From contig VCCP01000005.1 in NCBI GenBank assembly GCA_005765155.1, positions 496,001-560,000 of the forward strand: a DNA stretch of 64,000 bases. The letters run 5' to 3'. A program made the position numbers and the translations under genes. This DNA comes from Zelopaecilomyces penicillatus (Eukaryota > Ascomycota > Sordariomycetes > Hypocreales > Pseudodiploosporaceae). Below are positions 37,873 through 49,092 of this stretch, piece after piece (the stretch's first letter is position 1; each line of letters begins with the position of its first letter). The notes beneath the pieces are model-generated. The model saw only the letters and a program-made list of their open reading frames with translations. It ran no database searches and had not been told where the DNA came from.

Positions 37873-39150
37873 TTACAAGACAGCTCTCTCTGTCAATACG
37901 CCCTCCTTCAGCAGCAAATTCACAACATCCTCTGCAACCCCCCATGACAGCTCAACTCCTCTCCCTCCCAACCCATACGCGTGAACCACAGTCCCAAACC
38001 TCTTCCCATTCTTATCACCACTATTCTTACTATCAAGCACTTTGACACTTTCTGCTTCAACCCTAGGCCCACCTTCTCGCGCAGGTCGTCGCCCCACAAT
38101 ATCCATCATCACATCAAACTCTCGCTTCCCATCATCAGGAGCAAAAGGAAACCATTTAGTAGCTCTTGACAGCAACTCACGTCTGATCTCCGGTAACGGA
38201 TTGGGGTTCCAGTCATGGGGTTGTTTTGTTCCGCCTATGATGGTGCCTCCGTTGAGTGGTCTTGGAATAGCAAACGACCATGAGCCATCGGCATTAAGAC
38301 GCGTGATTGTTTTGGGACACGTATTCCGGACAAGACATGTCTGGCCTGGATCAACAGTACACACAAATGTCAGTATAAAATGAGCAGGCCTGACTGTTTC
38401 AACGACGGGCCAAAACGTACCTCGAATGATGAAGCTCTTAGGGTCCCCAAAACCCATGCCAGAGCAATTAACTACAGCACAAACATTGTCCCCAAGAGAA
38501 AATGCTTCTTCCAATGCCACTAAACTACGTTCCATTGTCCTCCCGCCATTCAACACAAAGTTGCGCATCAGGTAGGCTATATACACCGGGGAGTTGACAC
38601 AATACGTCCAGTACCGAAACCCAAGTGTAACATCAGCATCAGCAACCTCGCTGGCTCTGACCACCTCGAACTTCTCTGCAAGATGCGCATACACGCTTTT
38701 CGACACATCCGCCGCCGCATCCACATACTCTGGGGGCGATTTCTCGAAGAACTCCTCGCCTGCTACGAACTTGATTCCGCTCGCTACATCTTCATCCCTA
38801 GCCATGCGCTGGAATGTTTCATATGACCGCTTCGCCCAGCCAGCTTCCATGCTCAATTGAGGCGTCGAACCGGGTACTGGGCGGTAGTGAGCGCCAGACC
38901 AGGGTGTAGCATAGTTGATGGAGGTGGTGTTGGGCATGTCGCGAGCTACAATGGTGATTGATTGAGACGGGCTGAGGCGCTTCTGTATGAGAAGGGCGGC
39001 GCTGAGGCCAATTACTCCCGCACTGCAACGCACATTTATTAGCCAACTTGGATACCCTTGTAATGTGAAAAAATAATGAGACGGTTGAGTATAGATCTCG
39101 CGACAGTGGTATACGGACCCAATCACGACGATAGTTTCCTTGTCAGACAT
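37873..39150 (-). CDS. FAD-dependent D-amino-acid oxidase (DAAO/DASPO family)
   Basis: Three exons, 39150-39119, 39022-38421 and 38345-37873 (1,107 nt, 368 residues). The first intron interrupts the dinucleotide-binding motif, which splices to VVIGAGVIGLSAAL. Its donor is GTCCGT, a weak GT site forced by the phase. The second intron (75 nt) is open and in frame, but removing it restores the conserved FIIRGQTCLVRN. Family blocks TPWSGAHYRPV, RYWTYCVNSPVYIAYL and the C-terminal signature HAYGLGGRGVELSWG are all present. The enzyme deaminates D-amino acids to keto acids with release of ammonia and hydrogen peroxide. Most relatives are peroxisomal, but the C-terminus here (ERAVL) is not a canonical SKL signal. 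It may serve nitrogen use or handle a D-amino acid tied to the NRPS, but the 4.4 kb gap leaves this open. Confidence 0.87.
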   Translation of the reverse strand: MSDKETIVVIGSVYHCREIYTQPSHYFFTLQGYPSWLINVRCSAGVIGLSAALLIQKRLSPSQSITIVARDMPNTTSINYATPWSGAHYRPVPGSTPQLSMEAGWAKRSYETFQRMARDEDVASGIKFVAGEEFFEKSPPEYVDAAADVSKSVYAHLAEKFEVVRASEVADADVTLGFRYWTYCVNSPVYIAYLMRNFVLNGGRTMERSLVALEEAFSLGDNVCAVVNCSGMGFGDPKSFIIRGTFWPVVETVRPAHFILTFVCTVDPGQTCLVRNTCPKTITRLNADGSWSFAIPRPLNGGTIIGGTKQPHDWNPNPLPEIRRELLSRATKWFPFAPDDGKREFDVMMDIVGRRPAREGGPRVEAESVKVLDSKNSGDKNGKRFGTVVHAYGLGGRGVELSWGVAEDVVNLLLKEGVLTERAVL

Positions 39151-39846
39151 GGCGTTGATCTGCGAAACACAAACAAGAAACAAGACAACAAGAGACAGCT
39201 AGCGTATGATTGTCGAGGGTCAATCAATGGTTGTTGGTCCTCAGTTGCTTTGACTTATCAACGAGCAGATATACTGTAGAGATGCATTGCCAAGTCTGCC
39301 TTGTCCATGTCGCTTGGATGCCATGATGTGACAACGCATTGTATTCCATGCCAAGCGATATCGGAGCGCATTTCGGCGACACAGTGACGCTGCTTCTCCA
39401 CAAACGTATTGTGAAGGACATGTGGAAAATTACTTGGTCAACAAGATCAATGCATTTACACTATTGACATATCTTTGACAAGTGAAAAGGAATATGTAGA
39501 GATTATGCGAGCTCTCAGCAGGTGGTTTATTAAAGTGTGTTACACAGTTACTTCGTGCAATCCAAGGTACGCACAACCTATATGTACCACAACATTCCCG
39601 ACAGAGACTTAGCATTTAGAACATCCTACTAAAACCAACAAGGTGTTTCCTACCCTTTTTTTAAACATTATAACTCATTTCATTTAAATCAATTGCATCG
39701 TCTCATTTCTTCTTCATAACTCATGAGGATCAAAATCCCGAATCAAACAAGCCTGCATTGTCCAAATAAAAACAAATCCTAACTCTAGGGTAGCTCTGTC
39801 ATCAGTCATGGCGGCACTACACAGCAACATTTTATTTTTCCGTCTC
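39151..39846. other. Intergenic region
   Basis: About 700 AT-rich bases between the start of the oxidase and the stop of the SYLF gene, holding the oxidase promoter and SYLF 3' end. No gene seen. Confidence 0.5.
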
Positions 39847-41629
39847 TCATCTGTACTTGACATCTCCATCAACTGGTCCATATCCTTGATTGGAATAGAC
39901 CGGCGGCGGCACAGACGATGGATCCGCATGCATAGCTGGAATATTGCCTCCAGGTGCAGTCCCAGCAACAGGAATGTTACTCGATGCCATTGGAGGCTGA
40001 GTTTGCGCAGCGCCTTGACTCATGGAGGCCCCAACCGCTCCAAATTCTGCCCCCTTCAATACGCTAAGTAGTGATTGGGCTCCAGACGGCCACATTCCGG
40101 TCGGACCTTGTTGAGGAACTTGGCCCTTGAGGATGTGTTCCACTGCTACATTCTGGCCATAAAAGGCAGCGTTGGCCTCTTTGCGCTCCGCCACAACGGT
40201 GCCATCGATGCGAATGCCAGCATAGAAACCTCGCGACTTGACGTACGAAAAGACGGGTCGGACAGCGCTGGCACTGAGACTGCGACGATGGCTCTTCTTA
40301 TCAGACTTCTCTGGAGGATGGAGACTCTGCTGCTGCGCTTGTTGCTCTGCCGTTGGATCCGCGCTTTTGCCCTTGCTGTTTGAATCCAATGCTGTGCCGA
40401 AATCAACAGCCGCACCAGCTCCATATGGCCCAGCTACGACGGCTAAATCACTCCCCAAGCTTACACGGGTGTTCATAAAAGCAGCGAGTGCGTCCTTGTT
40501 GTTGATGACACAGACACAGTCGTAGATATCGAGTCCAATTTGGAAGCCTCCACCAATGGAGTGAAGCTGAATTCCGGAAGGAGGACTCCACGACCCGTCA
40601 GGAAGTCGGGCAATTAGGATACCAGAACCAGTGGCGCCAGACACCTGGAAACCAGCGCGGAGGGTTGTGAAGATGGCGAGGCCAACGGCTTTGGAGATGA
40701 CTTTGGGCGGGATCATAACGAGGACGCGGCTCTTGGGCTTTTCTCTCATGGGATCGATGATGGCGTCGCTTGACTCTGCCGCCGCGGGATCGACGGATGT
40801 GGGTATCTTACTTTCTTTGGGGTCTGCGTAAACTCCCTTTTCTACAAGAAAGAAAGTCAGTATTGTGAACTATGCAGCGAATGTGTAAATTCTGGGCAAT
40901 TAACTTACTGCAGAATGCCTTTAGAATAACAGCTGCCTTGTCGCACTCTTTGTCCAGCGTCTCTGGCAAAAAGCTCTGGCTGCCAAGCTTATGGGCAATG
41001 CTGTTGATAGGTGCAGCCGCCTTCATGCCAAGATGGGAGAGACGCTCTCCCCAGCCAGTCTTTTGATGGCTACTCAGGTCCTCTGACGCATGCGATTGAT
41101 GCGGTTGGCTCTGGGGCGCGGTCGACTGGCCATGAGAAGCAGCAGCTGACCCATCGGGAAGAGTCGAGTTGTCATGGGTGGAGTTGGGAGGCGGCGCAAA
41201 CACGGGAGCTGCAGGGTTGTAGGGCGGTATGACGTATGCTTGTTCTTGGTGCTGCTGCTGCTGTTGCGGTGGCAACTGCTGGTTATGGGACTCTTGAGGT
41301 GGTTGCTGATACGTCTGTTGGTATGGCTGTTGGTAGGGCTGCTGGGATGTTTGCTGCGGAGGCGGCTGGTATTGTTGCTGCTGCTCAGAGTATGGTTGAC
41401 CTTGAGCAGTGTTTGGCGGTTGAGATGAATATTGCTGCTGCTGAGGATATTGCTGCTGTTGTTGTTGAAACTGTTGCTCTTGAGGATATTGCTGATGCTG
41501 CTGTTCGAGCAGAGGATTGTGCTGCTCAGATGACTGTTGGAAATGCGGCGGACCCTGGGGAGGAGGCGGAAACTCTCCCTGCTGGCCGGCAGGAGGGATA
41601 CTGCCGGGCAGTTTCTCTGGATTCGACAT
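39847..41629 (-). CDS. SYLF (DUF500/Ysc84-like) lipid-binding protein with polyQ N-terminus
   Basis: Two exons, 41629-40909 and 40841-39847 (1,716 nt, 571 residues), with a 67-nt GT-AG intron. Residues 1-170 are a Gln/Pro/Tyr-rich low-complexity segment encoded by CAG-type repeats. The SYLF domain follows: GWGERLSHLGMKAAAPINS, KECDKAAVILKAFC, VLVMIPPKVISKAVGLAIF, the GFQVSGATGSGILIARLPDG block and SIGGGFQIGLDIYDCVCVIN, ending with a GFYAGIRIDGTVVAERKEAN stretch. SYLF proteins such as yeast Ysc84 and SH3YL1 bind phosphoinositides at actin and endocytic sites. This one has no SH3 domain but a Pro-rich tail, so actin-patch partners may be recruited through the Pro/Gln regions. Likely a housekeeping gene outside the metabolite cluster. 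Confidence 0.87.
41249..41510. repeat. CAG/CTG-rich trinucleotide region (polyQ coding)
   Basis: Clustered CTG units on the + strand (CAG on the coding strand) interrupted by TAT/GGA units, encoding glutamine runs broken by Tyr and Pro in the SYLF protein. Length variation is expected. Confidence 0.85.
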
Positions 41630-44049
41630 GACAAAGGCTTCAAAACTTTTCCAATAAACCTGTCATATAAACCCGTGAAGTACGGGGAGACAATGCGCTG
41701 CGGTGGAAGTGGTGAGGGATGCGACGATGTAGATGCGAAGGTGGATGGCGGGGTAAGTAAGCCAAGAGCGAGTTTTGAATGTTTGCAATTGTAGAGTAAT
41801 CAAGATGAATAAATAGTAAAAATGCCAAAAACACGTCTCAAGAAAGATTATTCAAATCTGTCAGCACGTTGTGAAGGAATGGGATGCAGCAGTGTCGAGC
41901 TGCAATAGGTGGAGGCCTCGCCAGTTCAACCAAGAAGAGGGACGCGACAGCGCTGATGTCATTGCACTGTTTGCACGCCACAGAAAATGCGGGGAGCATG
42001 TCAAGGCCAACGCCACACTCAGCCACAGCCGTCGTGTCTTTGGCTGAGTGCATAAGGCGTTGAAGCAATAAAGGCAGAGAGTGATCTGGATAGCAAATAC
42101 CATCTTCAAAACTATGAGTTTGTATGATTGAAGCGTCAATGGAGTAACCATGTTGTGAGCAATAGAACTCCAATATCTGCACCAGATAATGCCTTGACCA
42201 GCATGCTACTCGTATGAGAAGAAACTAGCCTGGCATGCCGCAAAGAGTTCACCCAGCGACTAAATTGACCTAATAATTGTGATCATGCTTGTCGGCTGTC
42301 ACTGCTATGAAACTTCGTAATAGACGTATATCTACATGTCCGAATACATGATGCGCGATTCATTATTGACTAAGTATGCTCTGGACATTCTTGTGAGAGG
42401 AGTTGGGAGGTGATAAAAATGTCACGGTCGCACCATCAAGGCTCCAATCCCCTCTTGTTCACATTAGCAAACTATAATCTAGTGAAATGATCTAGATGTG
42501 ACTTTTCTGGTGCAGATCCGAGTGCGAAAACAGGCAGCTGTGCAGTACACAATCGCACAATTTTGTGTAAGATCGGATTTTAGACAGTTAGAAGCGAACA
42601 TGAGCTCTAGATAGTCTATGGTGTAACAGCCGCTTTGCAGAGTCAGTTGCCTATCAAGACTAAATGAGTTGCGAAAAGCCTATCCGTCCCCTGACAGTGT
42701 ATGAATCGAAACACACCATTCTACAGCAAGCCATCAGAATGCCCTGTTGGGAGTGCATGAATGAGAACGCCAATCCTGCCTCTCCATCTACAAATGCCAA
42801 TGCAGCTTGTATTTATGCGTCGCTTTACTAGCAATGTTTTAGCCATCGCTCACCAATCAATAATCTTGCTTCGACTTTATGGACGACAGCCTTGTTTTTC
42901 GACTCTGGGCTTGGCCTAACCACGTTCGAGTCCAGAATGCCTAGTTCTTTGGTACCTTGTTGTGTGTCTCCGTGAAGCTTGAGGATGAAACTCACGAGAC
43001 GATTTATCTCTTCTCAGAGCTGTCCTATGACAGCGCATCTATCAAAATATGCATTCTTATTGACCCAAGATAATTATAAGAGGACTTACGTCAGTTTCTT
43101 AGAGAGAAATGTTGGTCCTTGTTTTTGATACATGTGAAATATGAGGGAGTACATCCCACTAATTATTGATGCAATGTCGATTGGTCATGCATACATAGGA
43201 GGTAGTTTGCTGCGTGAAAGTATTTTGCAGAAAGAATTAGGTAGGCAATGTATCAACAAGTCCATAGAACCTAAGCGCTTGTCTTTCATCCAATCAGCAT
43301 GAAAGTCGCGGCTCGTATTCGATGGCTGTTGTCGATAGCCGACCTTGTTAATGCAATAATAGCATGAAGATGCGTGCCCACAGGCTTTGCAGAGTCTTTT
43401 GCTGCAGCTTTAAACTGGATCGTCTCAGCCCAAGGACCAAGCGACAAGTCCAATACGAGAAAATGCTCGCAACCTGACCGTTATTCCACCCGCTGGGACC
43501 TACCCACTTAACCAATCGTAATACCGGCAAATGGATACGGCGACGAATATGGAAATCCGGGGCTCGGTTTGGCGCCACACTGTATGTACGATTAACTAAC
43601 TAGTCTCTCGGCCCAGATCCCTCGGCTCAAGGATGCACAGCCCACTACCAACAGCCCAACATGCAATGCAGTTCAGCCGCTCCCCCTTGAAGACGACGAT
43701 GGGACTTTGCCTACCCACTACTACGCTAATTATAGTAGCCGGCGTCGGTTCCCTACCGCCACTGGCGATGGCTACAGACTCGTGGTTTTGCCGATTGGAG
43801 TGAGGAGGAGTGAACATGACTAGACAGCCACAGTGCAATACAGTACAGCCAAGAGAGAATGGACACTTACCCCCCGAACTTGATTCTCGCGGCTAAATGG
43901 GACACTTTTACGGGTTACGATGTACGAAACTCGTATCATTCTGTGTGTAGTGTGAAGCCATGACATCAAGATCGACACTTTAGCTTGATCGAATGCCGAA
44001 GCGAAGCCAGGACCCTGCGCAGCTAGCTTCCAAGAAATCATCCCATATC

Positions 44050-44065
44050 TTTTTTTTTTTTTTTT
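44050..44065. repeat. T16 homopolymer
   Basis: Sixteen consecutive T bases in noncoding DNA. Confidence 0.9.
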
Positions 44066-44589
44066 CATTCTTGTTTAGCATAACGCATTTTTGTGCATAG
44101 GCAATATTAAAATAGTATAGAGAAGAGGCCTCAAAATGGGAGGCTTTGCATTTACGAGGGCGGCGCTCAACCCTGATCATGGCTGTGAACTCAACCTCTC
44201 TCCAATAGAATGTTGATGCGATGTTCCTCGTGCCCGGAAACCACCTCAATGAAAGGCGTTTCTTCTACGCAGGCGCCATGATCACAATTATGGGGGGAAA
44301 GAAAGAAAAAAAAGTCCGAGAGACCCTTCCATTCGTCCCTGTTGCTCGTGGCGGCGCCGGCCCGCGGGGCAGAAGCCACCGGGGCCGCCGCCCAGGGTTT
44401 TTCTTCTCGTATTGGGGGCAGTGCGTGACCAGGGGACTTGTTCGTGTGGGCTCTTCGCATCTCGAAAACCCTGGGGAAGGGCATGACGAGGTGGCAAGGT
44501 GTGTTTTGCAGGCTAATAAAAGAGTTCTGTAGTGAAATCATGCATCTTGTTGTTATGTCTTACCCGATCGTCAACAGACGCGACGATGG

Positions 44590-44597
44590 TATAAGTA
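44590..44597 (+). promoter_or_regulatory. Possible TATA box of the PhiA-like gene
   Basis: TATAAGTA about 178 bases before the ATG at 44768, followed by a C/T-rich leader (CATCTTCATCTTC, CTCTCTCTCTTC), a common layout of strong fungal promoters. Confidence 0.45.
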
Positions 44598-44767
44598 GTT
44601 GATCAACCGCCCTCTTCAAAGGTAAGACAAAAAAGACATCCTCATCTTCATCTTCACCATCAAGCAACTTACACTCATCCATAGAAGTCCATCCAACAGT
44701 CGCTTCTCTCTCTCTTCAAATTACTCAACTTCCAATCTTGACCAAACCCACACATTTTCCAGCAATC

Positions 44768-45404
44768 ATGAAGTTCTCTCTTGCCGGAATCGCTTTCCTC
44801 GGAGCCGGCTCTGCCGTTGCCGCCCCTCAGCCCGCCAATGCCTTCAACCTGATGTCTCTCCGCTCCGCCAGCCCGATTCATTTCGGCCAATTCAGCGCTG
44901 CCAAGAGAGGCCTTTACATCAACTACAAGGACCAGAACGCCAAGTGCAAGGGCAAGTCTGATGGCCATGTTACTTTCTACATCAAGGATGGCGGCCTTTT
45001 CTTGTATTCTACCTGCGGCGAGACGCAACAGGTCTTTACCGACCGCTCCGGAATGGGTACGTAACCATCTGTTTTTCACCCGGGAGCTTCCCTTCCAATA
45101 TTTATAATATGCTTTTTGCTAACATTTATTTTCTTCTTTTACAGGCCAAGGCGTTCTCGGTTATCTCACTGGCAAGCAAAGCCCCCCTCGCTACGGCGAG
45201 CTTACTGGATGGAAGATCGACGCCAATGGCAACCTCAACTTCAGAGACGCTGGCTTGATCGCCTGCCCCAACAGCGTTGACGGCTCGTGGAGCGTCTGGG
45301 TTTCTGTCGGTATCGACCAGCCCGGCGGCAACAAGAACTGCTTGGGATTGAGCGCCCGTACTCTGCCCAATAAGGCGCCGGTCAGCTGTGCCTATTCCCA
45401 GTAA
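44768..45404 (+). CDS. phiA: PhiA-like secreted cell-wall protein
   Basis: Two exons, 44768-45056 and 45145-45404 (549 nt, 182 residues), joined across an 88-nt GT-AG intron. An N-terminal signal peptide (MKFSLAGIAFLGAGSAVAAP) is cleaved near residue 18-19. The mature part shows PhiA features: SLRSASPIHFGQFSAAKRGL, TFYIKDGGLFLYS, TDRSGMGQGVLGYLTG (across the splice), GWKIDANGNLNF, LIACPNSVDGSWSVW and a C-terminal Cys pair. PhiA of Aspergillus is a cell-wall protein needed for normal phialide and conidium development. Its leader and first mature residues closely match those of the alpha/beta hydrolase at 50093. It converges with the DJ-1/PfpI gene. Confidence 0.85.
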
Positions 45405-45735
45405 ATGAAGATGGGAAAAGAATGAACATTGCAGAGTTTTGGTATGCAAATGTTGTGTGAAGGGATTGGGAAGAGCGATTTTGGATTTCAAAGTGTTGTA
45501 ATATGGTTCACATGTGTGGATAGGAGTATGTGAACTAGGTATAAACTGTACATACAGACCAGTATTCATTAGAATAATGGTTGTTTAGTCATAATCTCTC
45601 ATTAATATAGTTAATCACTCATAAATTCGTTACCAATGCCACTTTCCACGTAGCAATTGGCCAAACTCCGATTACTCCAAATATCTTCAAAAACGCCGCG
45701 TTGACAGTGTTGCCGAAACATGAACATGACCATCC
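45405..45735. other. Convergent spacer
   Basis: 331 bases between the 3' ends of the PhiA-like and DJ-1/PfpI genes. AT-rich, nothing else seen. Confidence 0.5.
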
Positions 45736-46478
45736 TCAAAGGTTGCAAAAAGGATCATCTTGTGAATCTATCCGTCGAGTGTACTCGGACCTGTTTGCGA
45801 GATCTACTGCAATATCCTCACCGTATCGCTCCGCAATGAAGGCATACATCATGTCAATGCCCGCAGTTATGCCAGACGATGTCCAGATGTTGGTGTCCTT
45901 GACCCAACGAGCTCGACGGACCCAGTTGACATTGGGACCCTGTGTGAGAACCTGTTGAAGCAAAGAGTGTTTGTCAGTTTGATGCTTCTCCACGCCACAA
46001 TTTGCTGTGTGTGTGTTCTTAAATGGGCCGAATTCCTTACCCATTGAAACGCCATTTTGTTTGATGTCGCAGACTTCCCGTCAAGTAGCCCAGTTCTTGC
46101 CACCAACGCGCTTCCCGTACAGACAGTGAGCAAGTATTTTAGTTTCGGGTAGGTCGCCTTAATGTAGTCGACTGCGGGCTGTGTAGCTTCGATGGAACGG
46201 GTTCCCCTGCCTCCTGGCACCAATAAAACTTCAATATTTTCCGGCGCAGTATCAAAGGTATGTGTAGGCACCACCATCTGTCTAAAGGTCTCTCCAAGTC
46301 CAGAAACAAGCGTCGGCACCGGGTCTAGTGTGGCTGATAGTATGGAGAGGCACATTTGGGACGGCGCCCCGGCCATGTTTGAGAACATGCTGAGGATATC
46401 GAGAGGCCCAAAGGCATCCATGGCTTGGAACCCGTCGAATAAGACGACGCCAAAGTTTCTTGGGGCGTTTGACTTCAT
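45736..46478 (-). CDS. DJ-1/PfpI family protein (isonitrile-hydratase-like)
   Basis: Two exons, 46478-46041 and 45951-45736 (654 nt, 217 residues), with an 89-nt GT-AG intron in phase 0. The fold is shown by NFGVVLFDGFQAMDAFGPLD at the N-terminus, EVLLVPGGRGTR, the nucleophile elbow LLTVCTGSALVARTGLLDG with Cys120, and DTNIWTSSGITAGIDM near the C-terminus. Asp in FQAMDAFGP plus Cys-Thr at the elbow resembles the subgroup that includes bacterial isonitrile hydratase. Fungal members are also annotated as ThiJ/PfpI or transcription-regulator-like, and the reaction is not known. An upstream in-frame ATG would add about 33 residues, but the conserved fold starts right after Met at 46478, so I use that start. 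Divergent from the Zn2Cys6 gene across 1.1 kb, so the regulator may control it. Confidence 0.83.
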
Positions 46479-47614
46479 ATTGGTGGGTTGGTATCGAGAT
46501 GGGGCGGAAAGGTCCACCATACACGAGGAAAAAGAACGAATGTTGAGTTGCGTAAATGCTATTAAAAGGCAGTGCAAAAGGACGTTGTAATTGATCAGAT
46601 ATCAGAGCCGAGTTGTCAGTAATAATGAGGCAACTTTCCAAGAAAAGAATCCGGGACGTTTCCTTTTATACGAGTTAGGGCTGAAGATGTCCGTGCAAGT
46701 ATGTAAGCCAGGACGGTGTAGTTTCCTCCCATGTGGGCATAACCGAGCTGAAGTAAACATACATAGTAGAGAGCGATTCCGCTGACCAAGTTGTGGGGTC
46801 GGATGGAGATTTTGCGTTTCACAGGGCGTAAATCCAACGGCTATCCCTGTCTCTTGCAAGTACCGTCGGTTCCCTATTTGGGACATTTCTTTCATTGAGG
46901 GACAGCCTTCGTGATGAATCGTGACGAAGAAAAAGAGTGGCGGCTTACCCTGTAAAGGATGGTGATCCAATCGGGAAAAGGGCTTATCTGGAAGTTTGCT
47001 CACAAAACACGTTTTCCCAAACAAGCTCAAAACTAGGTACACAACGTCTGTGATGAATTGCATAGTTGCCAGGTATCTTTAAAATCCGGATTACACACAA
47101 CATTCCTTATAGTTTATTTCTCATTTCTCAGTTAGTACAGTGTCAATGACCAAGCTACAACATTATCCGTTCTCCTGGTTTCGGATTTCGGCAACGAACC
47201 CCGTTTTGCAGGGTTGGGTGATATGAAGAGCACTACAAGTGCCGGACTTTTCTTTTTTTTTGACTAGCCAATGACAATCTAGCAGCTATGTCCGCAATTA
47301 CGTAGGCAATGTGGCGGGCGGGCGCGTTTGTCAAATGAAGGCCGGGGATCATCATCATCAATGAGCCTACGGAGTACAAAATACTCAATTCATCCCACCG
47401 GCACGACGGCAGACAACTTCTGGGAATGTGTGTGTGTAGCTGTTCAAACTACTTCGCAAAACTGCTTATAAATTAACCGGACAACAAAACCGCATTGACA
47501 ACCTCCGCACGCGGGCAGCGGTGCGCTATTTTGGGGGCCAACGGCGGATCATCACCCCCCCCCCCCTTCCCCATCTCACCGTCCAACGATAGAATCCTTT
47601 TGAATGCGGTCACC
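46479..47614. other. Divergent promoter region between DJ-1/PfpI and Zn2Cys6 genes
   Basis: 1.1 kb with no supported gene. The frame at 46602-47063 has no recognised domain. A C13 tract lies 48 bases before the Zn2Cys6 start. Confidence 0.5.
47554..47566. repeat. C13 homopolymer in the 5' leader of the Zn2Cys6 gene
   Basis: Thirteen C bases, 48 bases before the ATG at 47615. Confidence 0.9.
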
Positions 47615-49092
47615 ATGTTTGGCCAATACGCGCTGACCAGTGACCCATCCGATGGTTCATTTCGCGTCCCGAAGCTGAACCACAAGAAGTCTAGATTCGG
47701 CTGTCAGCGATGTCGCGCCCGTCGAGTCAAGGTAAGAGAGACGTTTCTTTGCCCCTCAGCCCTTTTTCAGCCCTAGGCCATGACCACTTTTTTCCCTTCC
47801 CTTTCTCTCTTTCTACTACGTAAGGGGAAAGGGGAGAACCCCCTGTACTATTACTATTCTATCCATCTCATCCTTTTACATGGGTTTGATAATCTGACAT
47901 GGAATACGGTGGTTTTTGAGTCGTAAAGTGCAACGAGGCCAAGCCTGTGTGTCAGAATTGCGAGAGGCATCGCGCTCAGTGTGTGTATGATCGGTTGCCG
48001 CAGGCCAAATCCGATAATGCGTCAACGGAGAACTCGTCTCCGCCGGGAGTGGAAGCAGGGGAAGGGCATCACGACAAGAGCCATGAGTTGACGCCAGCGT
48101 CGTCGCTCGACTGTGAGGAGAATGATGACCCACCGGAGTCGAAGAGCCGACGGATGCTGGAGGCGAGGCTGATGCATCAGTACATTACGGCAACGGGTCC
48201 GAAAGTGGCCCTCGACGACAAGTCCCGGCCGTTGTTTGTCGTGATAGTGCCGAGGTGTGCTTTGGATTGCGACGCTCTGCTCTATGCCATGTACTCTCTG
48301 ACAGCGCTACACTCGTTTCTGTGCAATGTAGTCACCGAGTTTGATCCGCTCGAGGTGCACAGGAGATATCTAGCCATGGCCCTACGCGAGCACAAGGCTG
48401 GTGTCGCGGAGCTCAGCACCGCCAACCTCGAAGTCGTCTGTATGACTTCTCACATCCTGCGAGTCTGCGCCTTTGCCGCGCTCCGCATCCGCACCAGAAA
48501 GCCGTACCGGCCGCCGTCTGAATGGATGATGATCTGCGGGACCACATCAGCGCTCTTCGTCGAGGCCTGGCACCTCACGGGCGACGACACTCCCGCCTCG
48601 ATGCGCGAAATGGCCCGCAGCACCCCCGTCATCTGGGACATGGAGGCCAGATTCGGCGTCGCGAACCGCATCGGTCTAGAGCACATCCTCCAGCGCACAT
48701 CCGAGGATATCATCTCTGAACCCTGGGACGCCGAGATCCAGGATGCGTACGAGACCACGCTCAGCTACATTGGCGGCGCATCTATAGCGATCAACCGAGG
48801 CGGCGACAGTATACCTGAGGCGCAGCGACGCCTGGCCATCTTCCCCATGTTGGTGAAGAAGAAGTTTGCGTGGCTGGTGCAGGAGGCGCGGCCAAGGGCG
48901 CTGGTGGTGCTGGCTCACTATTTCGCGTTGCTCGCGACGGTGGAGAAGTTGTGGTGGGTTGGCAGTGCTGGCCGGGACGAGGTGCGTGCGATTGCGAAAG
49001 AGTTGCCGGAGCGGTGGCTGCCCTTGGTGGAGAGGCCGTTGGAGATGATTGCAAACGAACCAGAGGGTACGGATGAGAAGATCTGGGATTGA
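47615..49092 (+). CDS. Zn2Cys6 transcription factor (UPC2-like group)
   Basis: Two exons, 47615-47731 and 47929-49092 (1,281 nt, 426 residues), with a 197-nt intron, longer than its neighbours. The splice builds the binuclear zinc cluster from Cys30, Cys33, Cys40, Cys47, Cys50 and Cys57 (C-X2-C-X6-C-X6-C-X2-C-X6-C), with basic residues around it for DNA contact. A short Ser/Glu-rich linker leads to a helical region beginning with LEARLMHQYITATGPKVA, as in the sterol-uptake-control (UPC2-like) group of fungal regulators. It acts in the nucleus. Targets are unknown: the divergent DJ-1/PfpI gene and the hydrolase downstream are the nearest candidates, while the PKS-NRPS is 14 kb away. No frame damage. 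Confidence 0.87.

Larger units (their letters stand above)
41630..44767. other. 3.1 kb intergenic region
   Basis: Upstream of both the SYLF gene (-) and the PhiA-like gene (+). No recognisable coding domain. A T16 homopolymer lies at 44050-44065. A short B-box-like string near 42923 lacks a matching tRNA fold. Confidence 0.5.

Noticed and set aside
42920..42935. B-box-like string GTTCGAGTCC suggesting a tRNA
   Set aside because: No acceptor or anticodon stem can be formed around it.
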